Assembly (NCBI GenBank): GCA_963817065.1
Contig: CAWFMO010000001.1
Coordinates: 1,860,001 to 1,924,000, forward strand
Length of the DNA: 64,000 nt
Source: CAWFMO01 sp963817065
GTDB lineage: Bacteria > Actinomycetota > Thermoleophilia > Solirubrobacterales > 70-9
Direction: 5' to 3'
The notes under the pieces are model-generated. The model saw only the letters and a program-made list of their open reading frames with translations, ran no database searches and was not told the origin of the DNA. Shown piece by piece: positions 52,640-61,677 of the stretch. Position 1 is the stretch's first letter, and each line of letters begins with the position of its first letter. The translations under genes were made by a program, and so were the position numbers.

Positions 52640-53566
52640 TCAGGCGGGCGCGAGGTGCCGGCGCAAGAAGTCGGTCTGCGCCTCGGCCGCCCACTCGAAC
52701 GTCCTGCCGCGGAATATGTCGAAGTGCCCGCCCTCGAAGGTCAGCAGCTCGGCGTTCGGCGCCCGCTCGGCAATTTGCTTCGCTGGGGCGGGCGGGGTGA
52801 TCTCGTCGCCCTCGGCGACCATGACCAGCATCGGGCAGGAGACTCTCTTCGCGTCACGGCCCGGTGAGTAGGCGCCGTAGGTGAGCATGATCCGCGCCGG
52901 GGTCTCGTTGCGCATCTCCGACCCCTTCGGATGCATCTCCGGATAGAGCGTCGCGGCGTCGTTGCCGGCCAGCGCCGCGGTCTCCCCCGGCGCGCCGACG
53001 ATCGGCATGTGGTGGACGCGGCCGAGGAGCGAGGCGGCGCGGTCGCGGAGCCCGGCCGCGGTCATGCGCGCGGCGCGCAGCGGCTCGAGCTGGCGCAGGG
53101 TCGCCGGGCCGCTCGCGTGGGGGTTCTGAGCGACGACGGCGGTGATCCGCGGGTCGCGGGCCGCGGCCCAGACCACGTGGCCGCCGCCGTTCGACCAGCC
53201 CCAGAGGGCGACGCGCTCGGCGTCGATCCCATCGCTCGCGCGCGCCGCCTCGACCGCGGCCTGCACGTCCTCGTGCTGGCGCCCCGTGTTGACGAGCTGC
53301 CGCGGCTCGCCGCTCGAGTCGCCGAAGTGGCGGTAGTCGAATCCGAGCACCGCCATCCCGGTCTTGGCGAAGCGCTCGGCGAACGCCGGAAGTCCAGCGT
53401 CCGCGATGCCTCCGAACCCCTGCGCCATGACGACGCACGGAACCCCGTCCTCCCCGCCGAGCTTGCCGCGCCGAGACGCCGGATGGAGCCACCCGGCGCA
53501 GTGCCCGTCCCCGGACGCGAAGCGGATCTCCTCGCGCGCTACTTCTTCCTCTTCTTCTTCACGCAC
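52640..53566 (-). CDS. Alpha/beta hydrolase (dienelactone-hydrolase-like)
   Basis: About 308 residues. VPCVVMAQGFGGIADAGLPAFAERFAKTGMAVLGFDYRHFGDSSG is the oxyanion-loop part; the nucleophile elbow is VALWGWSNGGGHVVWAAA; SCPMLVMVAEGDEITPP gives the Asp strand and FEGGHFDIFRG the catalytic His. Substrate unknown. The GTG at 53566 is the nearest canonical start and overlaps the upstream gene by 28 nt. The expected family N-terminus is nearer AREEIRFASGDGHCAG, whose first codon would be a GTA, so the start is uncertain. Confidence 0.85.
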   Translation of the reverse strand: MREEEEEEVAREEIRFASGDGHCAGWLHPASRRGKLGGEDGVPCVVMAQGFGGIADAGLPAFAERFAKTGMAVLGFDYRHFGDSSGEPRQLVNTGRQHEDVQAAVEAARASDGIDAERVALWGWSNGGGHVVWAAARDPRITAVVAQNPHASGPATLRQLEPLRAARMTAAGLRDRAASLLGRVHHMPIVGAPGETAALAGNDAATLYPEMHPKGSEMRNETPARIMLTYGAYSPGRDAKRVSCPMLVMVAEGDEITPPAPAKQIAERAPNAELLTFEGGHFDIFRGRTFEWAAEAQTDFLRRHLAPA

Positions 53567-55440
53567 TTGCCCTTCTTCAGCTTGCGCCCCTTCTTGCACT
53601 TCTTCTTCTTTGTCGCGGGCGGGCTCGCGGTGGCCGGAGCCGGAATGCAGGGGCCCTGCGTGGCGGGGTCGGTCGGACACGCGTCCTGGGTGACATCGCC
53701 GAAGCCGTCGCTGTCGGCATCGGGCTCGACGTCGGCATTGACCAGGAGCTCCCTCGGCCCGCCGATCGATTGCCCCGCGAAGAGCTGGCCATCGGCCAAC
53801 GGTGGATTCCAGTAGAGGGCATCGGCTGTGGCCGTCAAGGCGAACATTCGCATCGGGCCGCTGAAGAAGTCGATCCCGATCCCATCTCCGGCCAGCACCG
53901 GTAGACGGGTGTCGTAGGTCGACGTCGTGTTCGGGGGCGGAATCCTCGCCGTGCCGGTGCCGGCGCCGATACGGGTGGAGACGTTGCCCGGCCTGAAGAT
54001 CCTCGGGGCGACCGCCGCGCCGGAGCTGTTGCCCACCTTGATCCTCCAGCGCACCACCACGCCCTTGATCGGCGAGGTCATGCCTCCCGCCGCGGTGTTC
54101 TCGGTCGGCAGAATGGCCTGCGAGATCGTCAGTCCGCTCGCCAGTGCGACCTCGCTTTTCGAGGCGCTGGCCGCCAGGTTGCTGCCGAAGGTCCGGGTCG
54201 AGGTCTGGGTCGGGGGCACGACCGGCGACGGGCACGGCCCGAAGCAGGCGATCCGGTCGGCGAGCACGTCGCCGCCGGCGTCGACGAAAGCGCCACCGAC
54301 GATCACCGATCCGTTGAAGACGGTGATCGCATTTCCGTCGCCAGAGCCGTTGCCGCCGAGCGGCCCGTCGTCGTCGCTGCCCGGCGGGTAGCCCTCGCTG
54401 CCCATCGGCTGCCAAACGCCGGCGAACTGCGCCACGCCATCCGCGCGATCGTCCCCGCCGGCGTCGTTGAACGAGCCCGTCGCGTAGACGCTCGAGCCCT
54501 GGGTGGCGAGGCCGTTGATCGCGCTGCCCAGGGGGAAGAACGACGTCCCCAGCGCGCTCCAGGTGGAGCCGTTGTATTTCGCGACGTGGTCGGCGTCGGG
54601 GAGCTGCGCGATGTCCTCGTCGTCGGTTCCGACGTAGACGTCGGTGCCGTTCGTGGTCAGCGAATCGACGTTCGCGGAATCGATCGCTGCGTTCCCCATG
54701 GCGTCCGGAATGCCGACGAACCCGGAGGCGGGGATGTACTTGGCGACGTAGTCGGCGTTTGCGTTGCCGGGGTTGTCGTCCGAGTTCACGTTGATGAAGT
54801 TCCCTCCGACATAGAGGTTCCCGGCGCTGTCGGCGGCCAGGGCCTGGACGCGGCCGCCGATGTCGCCGTCGTCGTCGACGGTCGGGGTCATCGCGCCGGT
54901 CGTGAGGTCACAGGCGACCAGGTTCTCGGCCGCGGGATCGGCGTTCGCGGTGTCAAACGCGCCTCCCACGTAGAGCTTGTCCCCGAGGACCTCGAGCGCG
55001 TCGACGACGATCGCCCCCGCCGTGCTTGTGATGCAGAACGGCTGCCAGCTCGGAGTCGGCGAAGCGGCGTCCCAGACGGCGAGGCCGTTGCTCGGCGCCC
55101 CTCCGGCCACGGTGAAGCTGCCCCCGGCGTAGATCTTTCCGTCGTCGACGGCGATCGCGCGGACGGCCGTGGAAGGTGTCGGGTTGTTGGTCAGCCCCGG
55201 GTAGGGGATCCAGTTCGTCCCGTTCCAACCCGCGAGGAGGTCGCCATTTGCGGCCCCGCCCGCGTTCATGTCGCGTCCCCCGACCAGGATCTGTCCCGGG
55301 AGGTCGCCGTTGACCGCGCTGACCGTGTCGGCGAGTCCGCCGCCGAGCGCTTCCCAGCCGCCCTGGCCCACCGCGCCCGCCTGCGCGGTACCGGTGAACA
55401 TCGCGACGACGAACGTGAGTGCTGCAACCCGCTTCTTCAT
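53539..55440 (-). CDS. Secreted beta-propeller-type repeat protein with lysine-rich twin-Cys tail
   Basis: 633 residues. The signal peptide RVAALTFVVAMFTGTAQAGA is followed by repeated blades of the GNLYVGGNFINV, DDGKIYAGGSFTVAGG and DKLYVGGAFDTA kind up to about residue 380, typical of secreted delta-60-like or propeller proteins. A jelly-roll-like domain follows, then a thrombospondin-type-3-like VEPDADSDGFGDVTQDACPTD calcium motif. The tail is CKKGRKLKKGKC plus VKKKRKK. A GAAAGGGCAGGG ribosome site precedes the ATG. Function unknown. Confidence 0.7.
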   Translation of the reverse strand: MKKRVAALTFVVAMFTGTAQAGAVGQGGWEALGGGLADTVSAVNGDLPGQILVGGRDMNAGGAANGDLLAGWNGTNWIPYPGLTNNPTPSTAVRAIAVDDGKIYAGGSFTVAGGAPSNGLAVWDAASPTPSWQPFCITSTAGAIVVDALEVLGDKLYVGGAFDTANADPAAENLVACDLTTGAMTPTVDDDGDIGGRVQALAADSAGNLYVGGNFINVNSDDNPGNANADYVAKYIPASGFVGIPDAMGNAAIDSANVDSLTTNGTDVYVGTDDEDIAQLPDADHVAKYNGSTWSALGTSFFPLGSAINGLATQGSSVYATGSFNDAGGDDRADGVAQFAGVWQPMGSEGYPPGSDDDGPLGGNGSGDGNAITVFNGSVIVGGAFVDAGGDVLADRIACFGPCPSPVVPPTQTSTRTFGSNLAASASKSEVALASGLTISQAILPTENTAAGGMTSPIKGVVVRWRIKVGNSSGAAVAPRIFRPGNVSTRIGAGTGTARIPPPNTTSTYDTRLPVLAGDGIGIDFFSGPMRMFALTATADALYWNPPLADGQLFAGQSIGGPRELLVNADVEPDADSDGFGDVTQDACPTDPATQGPCIPAPATASPPATKKKKCKKGRKLKKGKCVKKKRKK

Positions 55441-55488
55441 CCCTGCCCTTTCGTTGGTGGCGACTGCCGAGAACCCAGACCCGATGAC

Positions 55489-55499
55489 TACTAAATATT
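55489..55499 (+). promoter_or_regulatory. AT-rich -10-like element before the 55503 gene
   Basis: TACTAAATATT, an unusually AT-rich stretch, ends 3 nt before the ATG at 55503, with no Shine-Dalgarno sequence. TACTAA is 8 nt from the ATG. This fits a leaderless message. Confidence 0.4.
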
Positions 55500-55502
55500 G
55501 TC

Positions 55503-56072
55503 ATGCACGTGCGCCTCTCGCCGAAAGAGCTCCTGTTCCTGTTCGCGATCGGCGCCGCCGGTGGGCTGGTCGGCGACGCCGGCAACGTCGACTCCGGGGC
55601 GACGCGCTACCTCGACGACTCGGTTCCGTTCATCTGGGAGAGCCCGATCTGGTTCCCGGTCATGGTCGGACTCGGGACGGTCTCGGTCGGGATCGTGCGG
55701 CTGCTGCTCGGCCCGACCAGGCCGGGATTCGACCTGCGAATCGGCGTCGGCGCGATGGCGGCGGTGATCGGGATCTACTCGGTCACCTCCGTCGCCGGCG
55801 ACGACGGGACCGCGGCGGTCGCGCTCGTCTCGACCCTCGCCGTGATCGTCGCCTGCGTCCTCGCAGACCGCCCGGCGATCATCTGCGGGCTCGCGGCTGC
55901 CGCCAGCGGCCCGATCGTCGAGATCGTGATCGTCGAGCTCGACCTCTCCGAGTACACGGCCGCCAACGACTCGCTGTTCGGCGTCGGGCTCTGGCTCCCC
56001 GGGCTCTACTTCGCGTTCGGCGTCGCCGTGGCGAGGATCACCGAGCTGCTCGTCGCCCGCCGCTCGGCCTAA
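55503..56072 (+). CDS. Multi-pass membrane protein, unknown function
   Basis: 189 residues, beginning MHVRLSPKELLFLFAIGAAG. About five hydrophobic helices: LFLFAIGAAGGLVG, FPVMVGLGTVSVGIVRLLLG, IGVGAMAAVIGIYSVTSVAG, TAAVALVSTLAVIVACVLAD with AIICGLAAAASGPIVEIVIVE, and LFGVGLWLPGLYFAFGVAVARI. No motif recognised. It lies divergent from the propeller protein gene and overlaps the M23 gene 3' end by 4 nt. Confidence 0.68.
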   Translation: MHVRLSPKELLFLFAIGAAGGLVGDAGNVDSGATRYLDDSVPFIWESPIWFPVMVGLGTVSVGIVRLLLGPTRPGFDLRIGVGAMAAVIGIYSVTSVAGDDGTAAVALVSTLAVIVACVLADRPAIICGLAAAASGPIVEIVIVELDLSEYTAANDSLFGVGLWLPGLYFAFGVAVARITELLVARRSA

Positions 56073-56555
56073 CCCTCGCGCTCCCACTTGCGCAGCAGCG
56101 GCTCGGGATCGATCGGCCGGCCGCGCTCGCGGATCTCGAAATGGAGGTGGCAGCCGATCGTCTGCGCGTTGCCTGTCTTGCCCTCGTTGCCGACGAGCTG
56201 CCCGGCGGCGACCTGCTGGCCGGGCTTGACCGGTGCGCGCCTGACGAGGTGGGCGTAGAAGTACGTGCGGGGCTCGACCGCGTCCTTGACGAGCACGTAG
56301 TTGCCGTAGAGGCGGGCGTGGAAGCCGCGCTCGATCACCCTGCCCTCGGTCACCGCGACCAGCTTCGCGCCGCATTTGGCGACGATGTCGAACCCCTCGT
56401 GGATCCGCCCGTCATTGCGGGGCGCGTGGAAGTCGCCGATCGCGCCGCGCCCGCTCCAGTTGGCGTTGACGGGGAAGACGTGGGTGGGCTCGGGGCTCTG
56501 GGCGAGAGCCGGAACCGCGAGGACTAGGGAGAGGAGCGCCGCTGCGGAGAGGCGC

Positions 56556-56560
<5 letters not shown>
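56069..56560 (-). CDS. Secreted M23 (LytM-type) peptidoglycan endopeptidase; start probably ATT
   Basis: 164 codons. Read from the ATT at 56560 the protein starts with K-R-L and a clear signal peptide (SAAALLSLVLAVPALAQ). The M23 fold follows: GRIHEGFDIVAKCGAKLVAVTEGRVIERG, YGNYVLVKDA, TYFYAHL, then GKTGNAQTIGCHLHFEI with HxH. The H-x8-D pair (HEGFDI) and HLH ligands look complete. No ATG, GTG or TTG exists in frame at or near the signal peptide. The ATT overlaps the clpP stop TAA, so it may be translationally coupled. A 94-residue ATG start inside would lose the zinc ligands. Confidence 0.82.
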
Positions 56561-57140
<580 letters not shown>

Positions 57141-57202
57141 GAGGGCGGCAGTCTAACGACACCCCTCGGTCGGCAAGCGCGACAATCCCCGGCGAGGTGC
57201 CA

Positions 57203-57748
57203 ATGGAGCGAGAGATCCTCACCGTCGGCCACTCCAACCACGAGGAGGGCCGGTTTCTCGAGCTGCTCCGCGAGGGCGGGGTCGAGGGGATCGCCGACGT
57301 CCGTGCCCAGCCGCGCTCGCGCCGCAACCCGCACTTCAACGCCGTCGCGCTCGCCGCCTCGCTCGAGGGCGCCGGGATCGCCTACGCCGAGCTCGGCGAC
57401 CAGCTCGGCGGGCGCCGCGAGCCGCTCGAGGGCTCGCCCAACGACGCCTGGGACGACGCGGCCTTCCGCGGCTACGCCGACCACCTCGCGAGCAACGACT
57501 TCGCCGCCGGCCTCGAGATGCTCGAGCAGCTCGGCGAGACGCGCAGAACGGCGGTCATGTGTGCCGAGGGCGACTGGCGGATCTGCCACCGGCGGCTGAT
57601 CGCCGACGCGCTAAGCCTCCGCGGCTGGCGCGTCCTCCATCTCGGCCCGGACGCCGCGCTGCGCGAGCACGAGCTCGACGAGCGCGCCGTGGTCGAGGGC
57701 TCCTCGATCACCTACCCGACGCCGGGCCAGACCTCGCTCGAGGTCTAG
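57203..57748 (+). CDS. DUF488 family protein
   Basis: 181 residues from the ATG at 57203, preceded by GAGGTG; a GTG 6 nt upstream is also possible. EILTVGHSNHEEGRFLELLREGGVEGIADVRAQPRSRRNPHF, YAELGDQLGGRR and VMCAEGDWRICHRRLIADAL with the CxEx6CHR box are the DUF488 hallmarks. The function is not settled; the cysteine box suggests a redox or metal role. It is divergent from clpP and convergent with tig (4-nt overlap). Confidence 0.9.
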   Translation: MEREILTVGHSNHEEGRFLELLREGGVEGIADVRAQPRSRRNPHFNAVALAASLEGAGIAYAELGDQLGGRREPLEGSPNDAWDDAAFRGYADHLASNDFAAGLEMLEQLGETRRTAVMCAEGDWRICHRRLIADALSLRGWRVLHLGPDAALREHELDERAVVEGSSITYPTPGQTSLEV

Positions 57749-59136
57749 TCGGAGCCGGGGGTCCAGAGCCCGCCCTTTTCGGCGCGCTCCTTGTCCGGGG
57801 TCCAAATCGCCTCTTTGGCCTCGGCGGCCTCGGGGGCGATCGGGGTCGCGGCCTCGGCGATCGCGTCGATCGCCTTGCGCATCCGCAGGTCGCGGCGCAG
57901 GAGCTTGTCGCGGCCGGTCTCCTTGAGCGTCTTCAGCGCCTCCTCGGGCGGGGGGTGGCCGTGGTCCTCGTGCCCGGGCCCTGGCTTCAGCGCCTCGAGC
58001 AGCTCCTCCTCGGAGACGTCGAGCTTCTCATCCTCGACGACCGCCTCGAGCGCGGCCTGGCGGCGCAGTGAGAGCTCGGCCTCGGGCCGCGCCTCCTCGA
58101 CGAGCTGCTCGCGGGTCTTGTTCTGCATCGCGAGGAACTGCTCGGGGTCCATGCCGCGCTGGCGCAGCTGGCGCTCGACCCGCTGCCAGGTCTCGGCGGC
58201 GCGCCCGTCGATCGCCTCCTTCGGCAGGTCGACCTCGACCTTCTTGGCGAGCGCGTCGAGCGCCGCCTCGCGAAAGGCCTCCTCGGAGCGCTGCTCGAGG
58301 ATCTCGGCGATCTTCGACTCGATGTCGCCGCGCAGCTCCTCAAGCGTGTCGAACTCGGACGCCTCGGTGGCGAAGTCGTCGTCGAGCTCGGGCAGCTCCT
58401 TCTCGCGCACCTCCTTGACCTTGATCGCGAACTTCGCGGTCTTGCCGCGCATCTCCTCGGCCGGGTAGTCGTCGGGGAAGGTGATCTCGGCCTCGCGCTC
58501 GTCGCCGGCCTCGGCGCCGGCGAGCGCCTCCTCGAAGCCCTCGACGACCTGGTTCGAGCCGAGCTCGAGCAGGTAGTCGCGCCCCTCGCCGCCCTCGAAC
58601 GGCTCGCCGTCGATCGTGCCCTCGAAGTCGATCAGGACGACGTCGCCGGTCTTCGCCGCCCGCTCGACCGGGTTCAGCCGCGCGAAGCCCTCGCGCAGCC
58701 GCTCGATCTCGGCGTCGACGGCCTCCTGGGGCACCTTCTCCTCCTGCCTCGGGGCCTCGAGGTCCTTCTTCCAGTCGCCGAGCTTCGCCTCCGGGAGCAC
58801 GCCGATCTCGATCGAGAAGTTCAGCGGCTCGCCCTCCTTGGGCAGCTCGGGGATGTTCAGCTTCGGGTCGCCGACCGGGCTGACGTCGGCGTCGATCAGC
58901 GCCCGCTCGTACCACTCGCCGAGCGCGTTCTCGATCGACTGGGTCAGGACCGCCTCGCGACCCATGCGCTGGATCACCATCTCCGGCGGCACCTTGCCCT
59001 CGCGGAACCCGGGCATCTTCATGTCCTTGCCGAGCTCGCGCGCGGCCTCCTGGATGCGCTCCTCGATCTCTTTCGGATCGATCGTCGCCGCCAGCTCGAG
59101 GCGCGAGTCGCCGAGCTCGTTTACGGTCGTCTCCAT
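57745..59136 (-). CDS. tig: Trigger factor, ribosome-bound chaperone / peptidyl-prolyl isomerase
   Basis: 463 residues. The ribosome-binding domain (METTVNELGDSRLELAATID, MPGFREGKVPPEMVIQRMG), the FKBP-like PPIase domain (GDVVLIDFEGTIDGEPFEGGEGRDYLLELGSNQVVEGFEEALAGAEAGDEREAEITFP) and the helical C-terminal domain are all present. A 25-residue acidic tail (IWTPDKERAEKGGLWTPGSD) follows. TAAGGT lies 10 nt before the ATG. The order tig, then clpP, is normal, but with a DUF488 gene between them on the other strand. Confidence 0.97.
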   Translation of the reverse strand: METTVNELGDSRLELAATIDPKEIEERIQEAARELGKDMKMPGFREGKVPPEMVIQRMGREAVLTQSIENALGEWYERALIDADVSPVGDPKLNIPELPKEGEPLNFSIEIGVLPEAKLGDWKKDLEAPRQEEKVPQEAVDAEIERLREGFARLNPVERAAKTGDVVLIDFEGTIDGEPFEGGEGRDYLLELGSNQVVEGFEEALAGAEAGDEREAEITFPDDYPAEEMRGKTAKFAIKVKEVREKELPELDDDFATEASEFDTLEELRGDIESKIAEILEQRSEEAFREAALDALAKKVEVDLPKEAIDGRAAETWQRVERQLRQRGMDPEQFLAMQNKTREQLVEEARPEAELSLRRQAALEAVVEDEKLDVSEEELLEALKPGPGHEDHGHPPPEEALKTLKETGRDKLLRRDLRMRKAIDAIAEAATPIAPEAAEAKEAIWTPDKERAEKGGLWTPGSD

Positions 59137-59302
59137 GGGCCAGCGGACCTTAGAGCTATCCCGGTGGGACCGAATCGCCGCCTGGTACTACACCGGGCCG
59201 CTGGGCCGCGTCGCCGCCTTCGGGCTCGACCTCGGCTCGTTCTTCGTATCCGGGCTCGGCTACCAGCTCGCGCGCCTCAGTCGCCGTTTGCGACGCCGAT
59301 GA
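59135..59302 (+). CDS. Small amphipathic/membrane protein (55 aa) divergent from tig
   Basis: MGQRTLELSRWDRIAAWYYT, then GPLGRVAAFGLDLGSFFVSG and LGYQLARLSRRLRRR. One hydrophobic segment and a strongly basic end. The ATG overlaps the tig start codon, so the true start may be slightly further in. The SRWDRIAAWYYTGPLG stretch looks like a conserved small protein rather than chance sequence, but I cannot name it. The end overlaps the spermidine-synthase-like gene by 26 nt. Confidence 0.5.
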   Translation: MGQRTLELSRWDRIAAWYYTGPLGRVAAFGLDLGSFFVSGLGYQLARLSRRLRRR

Positions 59303-60770
59303 TCGAGCGGTCGACGAGCCACTCGACCGGCGCCTTGTCGTCGGTGTAGACGGACCCTCCCTCGAGCCGCGGCTCGACCCGGGCCGACTCGCGGAGCGCC
59401 AGCGAGCGCAGCTCGCGCGGCAGCGCCGGCGCCGCGGCGCGCAGCCGCTCGGCGGCGATCGGACCTTCGCTGCCGACCAGAAGCGTGTTCGACTCGTCGA
59501 TCGGGTCGCGGAGCACCGTCGGGAAGGCCTCGGCCATCGTCCGGCCGAGGACCTTCTCGAGGTCGTCGTTTCCCTCGGGGTGGCCGACGTTGACGATCAC
59601 CGAGCCGCCGGGCGCTAGCCGGTCGCGCGCGAGCTCGAAGAACTCGCGCGTCGCGAGGTAGAACGGGATGTACGGCTGGCGGTAGGCGTCGACGATGATC
59701 GCGTCGAAGTCGCCGTCGCTGCGCTCGAGCCAGGGCCGCGCGTCCTCGTGGTGGACGCTCATCCGCGGGTTGCGGAGGTCGAAGTACTCGCGCCCGATCT
59801 CGGTCAGCTCGGGGTCGATCTCGACCGCGTCGACCTCGGTGTCGGGGAAGAAGCGACCGAGCGCACGCGCCGTGGTCCCGCCGGCGTTGCCGAGGATCGC
59901 GACCTTCTCCGGCGGCTCGCGGGGACCGAGGAACGGCAACACGAGCAGCCCGTCCCAGTACTGGTCGGTGAGGTAGGCGCCGGGGCGGTAGAACGAGTGG
60001 ACCGCGACCCCCTCGTTGAGCTCGAGCACGCGGTCGCCGTCTTCCTCCTCGATCACCCGCACGTACTCCTGCTGGGTCTCGCCCTCGAACAGGACCTCAC
60101 CGCCGTCGGTCGCCTTGACCGTCCCGACCGGGATCGCCGCGACCCCGGCGAGCGCCGCCGGGATCGCGAGGTAGCGCCAGCCGAGCCCGACGGCGGCGGT
60201 CAGCGCCAGCGCGACGGCGAAGACCAGGAAGGTGCGCTGGGTCCCGATGAACGGGATCAGGACCAGCGCCGAGAGCATCGTCCCGGTCAGCGAACCCGCG
60301 GTCGAGACCGCGTAGAGCCGCCCGGCGACGCGGCCGGCGTGTTCGATGTCGGGGACCGCGAGCCGCAGCGCGTAGGGCGAGGCGGCGCCGAGCAGGATCA
60401 CCGGCACCGCGACGAGGACCAGGACTCCGAGCAGCGAGCCGATGAACGCCCCGGCCGAGATCTGATCGAGCGCGTCGACCGAGAGGTTGAAGAACGGCCG
60501 TGCGGCGAACGGGACCAGCGCGATCAGCGCCGCGGCGACCAGGACGAGCCGGCAGAGATCGCGCAGGTTCGGGTTCTCGTCGGCGAACCGGCCGCCGAGC
60601 CAGTAGCCGATCGAGAGCGCGACGAGGACGACGGCGATCGTGTTCGCCCAGACGATCGTCGAGGCGCCGAAGAACGGCGCCATCAGCCGCGCGATCGCGA
60701 TCTCGGCCCCGAGGCTCGCGGAGCCGACCACGAACACGAGCGTGGTCAGGTAACGGTTCGACCCCTCCAT
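59277..60770 (-). CDS. Membrane-fused spermidine-synthase-like methyl/aminopropyltransferase
   Basis: 497 residues from the ATG at 60770, overlapping the ctaG stop as TGATG. The N-terminal half has about seven or eight helices (TLVFVVGSASLGAEIAIARLMAPFFG, VWANTIAVVLVALSIGYWLGGRFAD, GSLLGVLVLVAVPVILLGAASPYALRLAV). The C-terminal half is a Rossmann domain: KVAILGNAGGTTARALGRFFPDTEVDAVEIDPELTEIGREYF and FDAIIVDAYRQPYIPFYLATREFFEL. The acidic DAY motif is as in spermidine synthases, but the membrane fusion suggests another acceptor. Role unknown. Confidence 0.85.
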   Translation of the reverse strand: MEGSNRYLTTLVFVVGSASLGAEIAIARLMAPFFGASTIVWANTIAVVLVALSIGYWLGGRFADENPNLRDLCRLVLVAAALIALVPFAARPFFNLSVDALDQISAGAFIGSLLGVLVLVAVPVILLGAASPYALRLAVPDIEHAGRVAGRLYAVSTAGSLTGTMLSALVLIPFIGTQRTFLVFAVALALTAAVGLGWRYLAIPAALAGVAAIPVGTVKATDGGEVLFEGETQQEYVRVIEEEDGDRVLELNEGVAVHSFYRPGAYLTDQYWDGLLVLPFLGPREPPEKVAILGNAGGTTARALGRFFPDTEVDAVEIDPELTEIGREYFDLRNPRMSVHHEDARPWLERSDGDFDAIIVDAYRQPYIPFYLATREFFELARDRLAPGGSVIVNVGHPEGNDDLEKVLGRTMAEAFPTVLRDPIDESNTLLVGSEGPIAAERLRAAAPALPRELRSLALRESARVEPRLEGGSVYTDDKAPVEWLVDRSIIGVANGD

Positions 60771-61657
60771 CAGCTCTGTCTCAGGCGCTCCTCGAGCCGC
60801 CCGCCCTGGCCGGCGGCGACGGCGCGCTCGGCGCGCGCCGGCTCGAGCGCGACGCCGCGCTCCTCGGCGAGGTCGAGCAATCGCTGGCGCTCGGTGTCCT
60901 GGCGCGCCCAGAGCAGGATCAGCCAGGTGAGCAGCCCGAGGGTCACGATCCCGCCCTCGACCATCATCACGATCCCGGCCGCGCCCTGGTCGGTCAGCGG
61001 CGAGATCCCCCAGTGCGCCTGGCCGGGCTCGTAGTCCGGATAGAACACCGAGCCCGACCACATGAAGACGTTCGCGAGCACGGTCCCGATCAGCCGGACC
61101 GCGACCAGGTAGCCGATCTTGGCCGGCAGCCCGAACCACTGCGGCGTCGGCAGCGGCCCGAACAGCGGCATCCACATCGCGACCCCGAAGCCGACGAACA
61201 TCATGTGCTGGAGGGCGTGCACGGGCTCGCTCGCAAGCGCCGCCTGGTAGAGCACGGGCAGGTGCCAGACGTAGAGGTTCGCCGCCCAGAGCGGCAGCGC
61301 GACGAGCGGGTGGGTGAGCACGCGCAGCCGGTCGAAGATCTTGATCTGCAGCACCGGCGCCAGCAGCGGCCCGGTCAGGCCGAGGACCAGCAGCCCGGCG
61401 GCGAGGTCGGCGGCCAGCAGGTGCTGGGCCATGTGCGCGAGCACGAGCTCCTCGCCGAGGTAGGCGACCGGTGAGGCGAGGGCGACGAAGAGGATCAGCA
61501 ACCCGGTCCCGAAACAGGCCTGGCGCCAGACCGGGACCGGCTGGCCGCTCGCCGCCAGCGTCCGGCAGCGCACGACGTAGAGGATCGCTGCGAGCAGCAC
61601 CGGCGCCATCTGCAGAGCCCCGAAGGCGCCGCCGCCGACGTGGGCGAGCGGGATCAT
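60770..61657 (-). CDS. CtaG-type cytochrome c oxidase assembly factor (Caa3_CtaG family)
   Basis: 295 residues, about seven helices. LGEELVLAHMAQHLLAADLAAGLLVLGLTGPLLAP, WAANLYVWHLPVLYQAAL, HALQHMMFVGFGVAMWMPLFGP and DQGAAGIVMMVEGGIVTLGLLTWLIL match the family with conserved His in HMAQHLL and HALQHMMF, which may bind copper. It probably helps oxidase assembly, although no oxidase genes are in the window. It is coupled to the gene above. Confidence 0.88.
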   Translation of the reverse strand: MIPLAHVGGGAFGALQMAPVLLAAILYVVRCRTLAASGQPVPVWRQACFGTGLLILFVALASPVAYLGEELVLAHMAQHLLAADLAAGLLVLGLTGPLLAPVLQIKIFDRLRVLTHPLVALPLWAANLYVWHLPVLYQAALASEPVHALQHMMFVGFGVAMWMPLFGPLPTPQWFGLPAKIGYLVAVRLIGTVLANVFMWSGSVFYPDYEPGQAHWGISPLTDQGAAGIVMMVEGGIVTLGLLTWLILLWARQDTERQRLLDLAEERGVALEPARAERAVAAGQGGRLEERLRQS

Positions 61658-61677
61658 GCGCTGAGGCTAGCGAGCGG

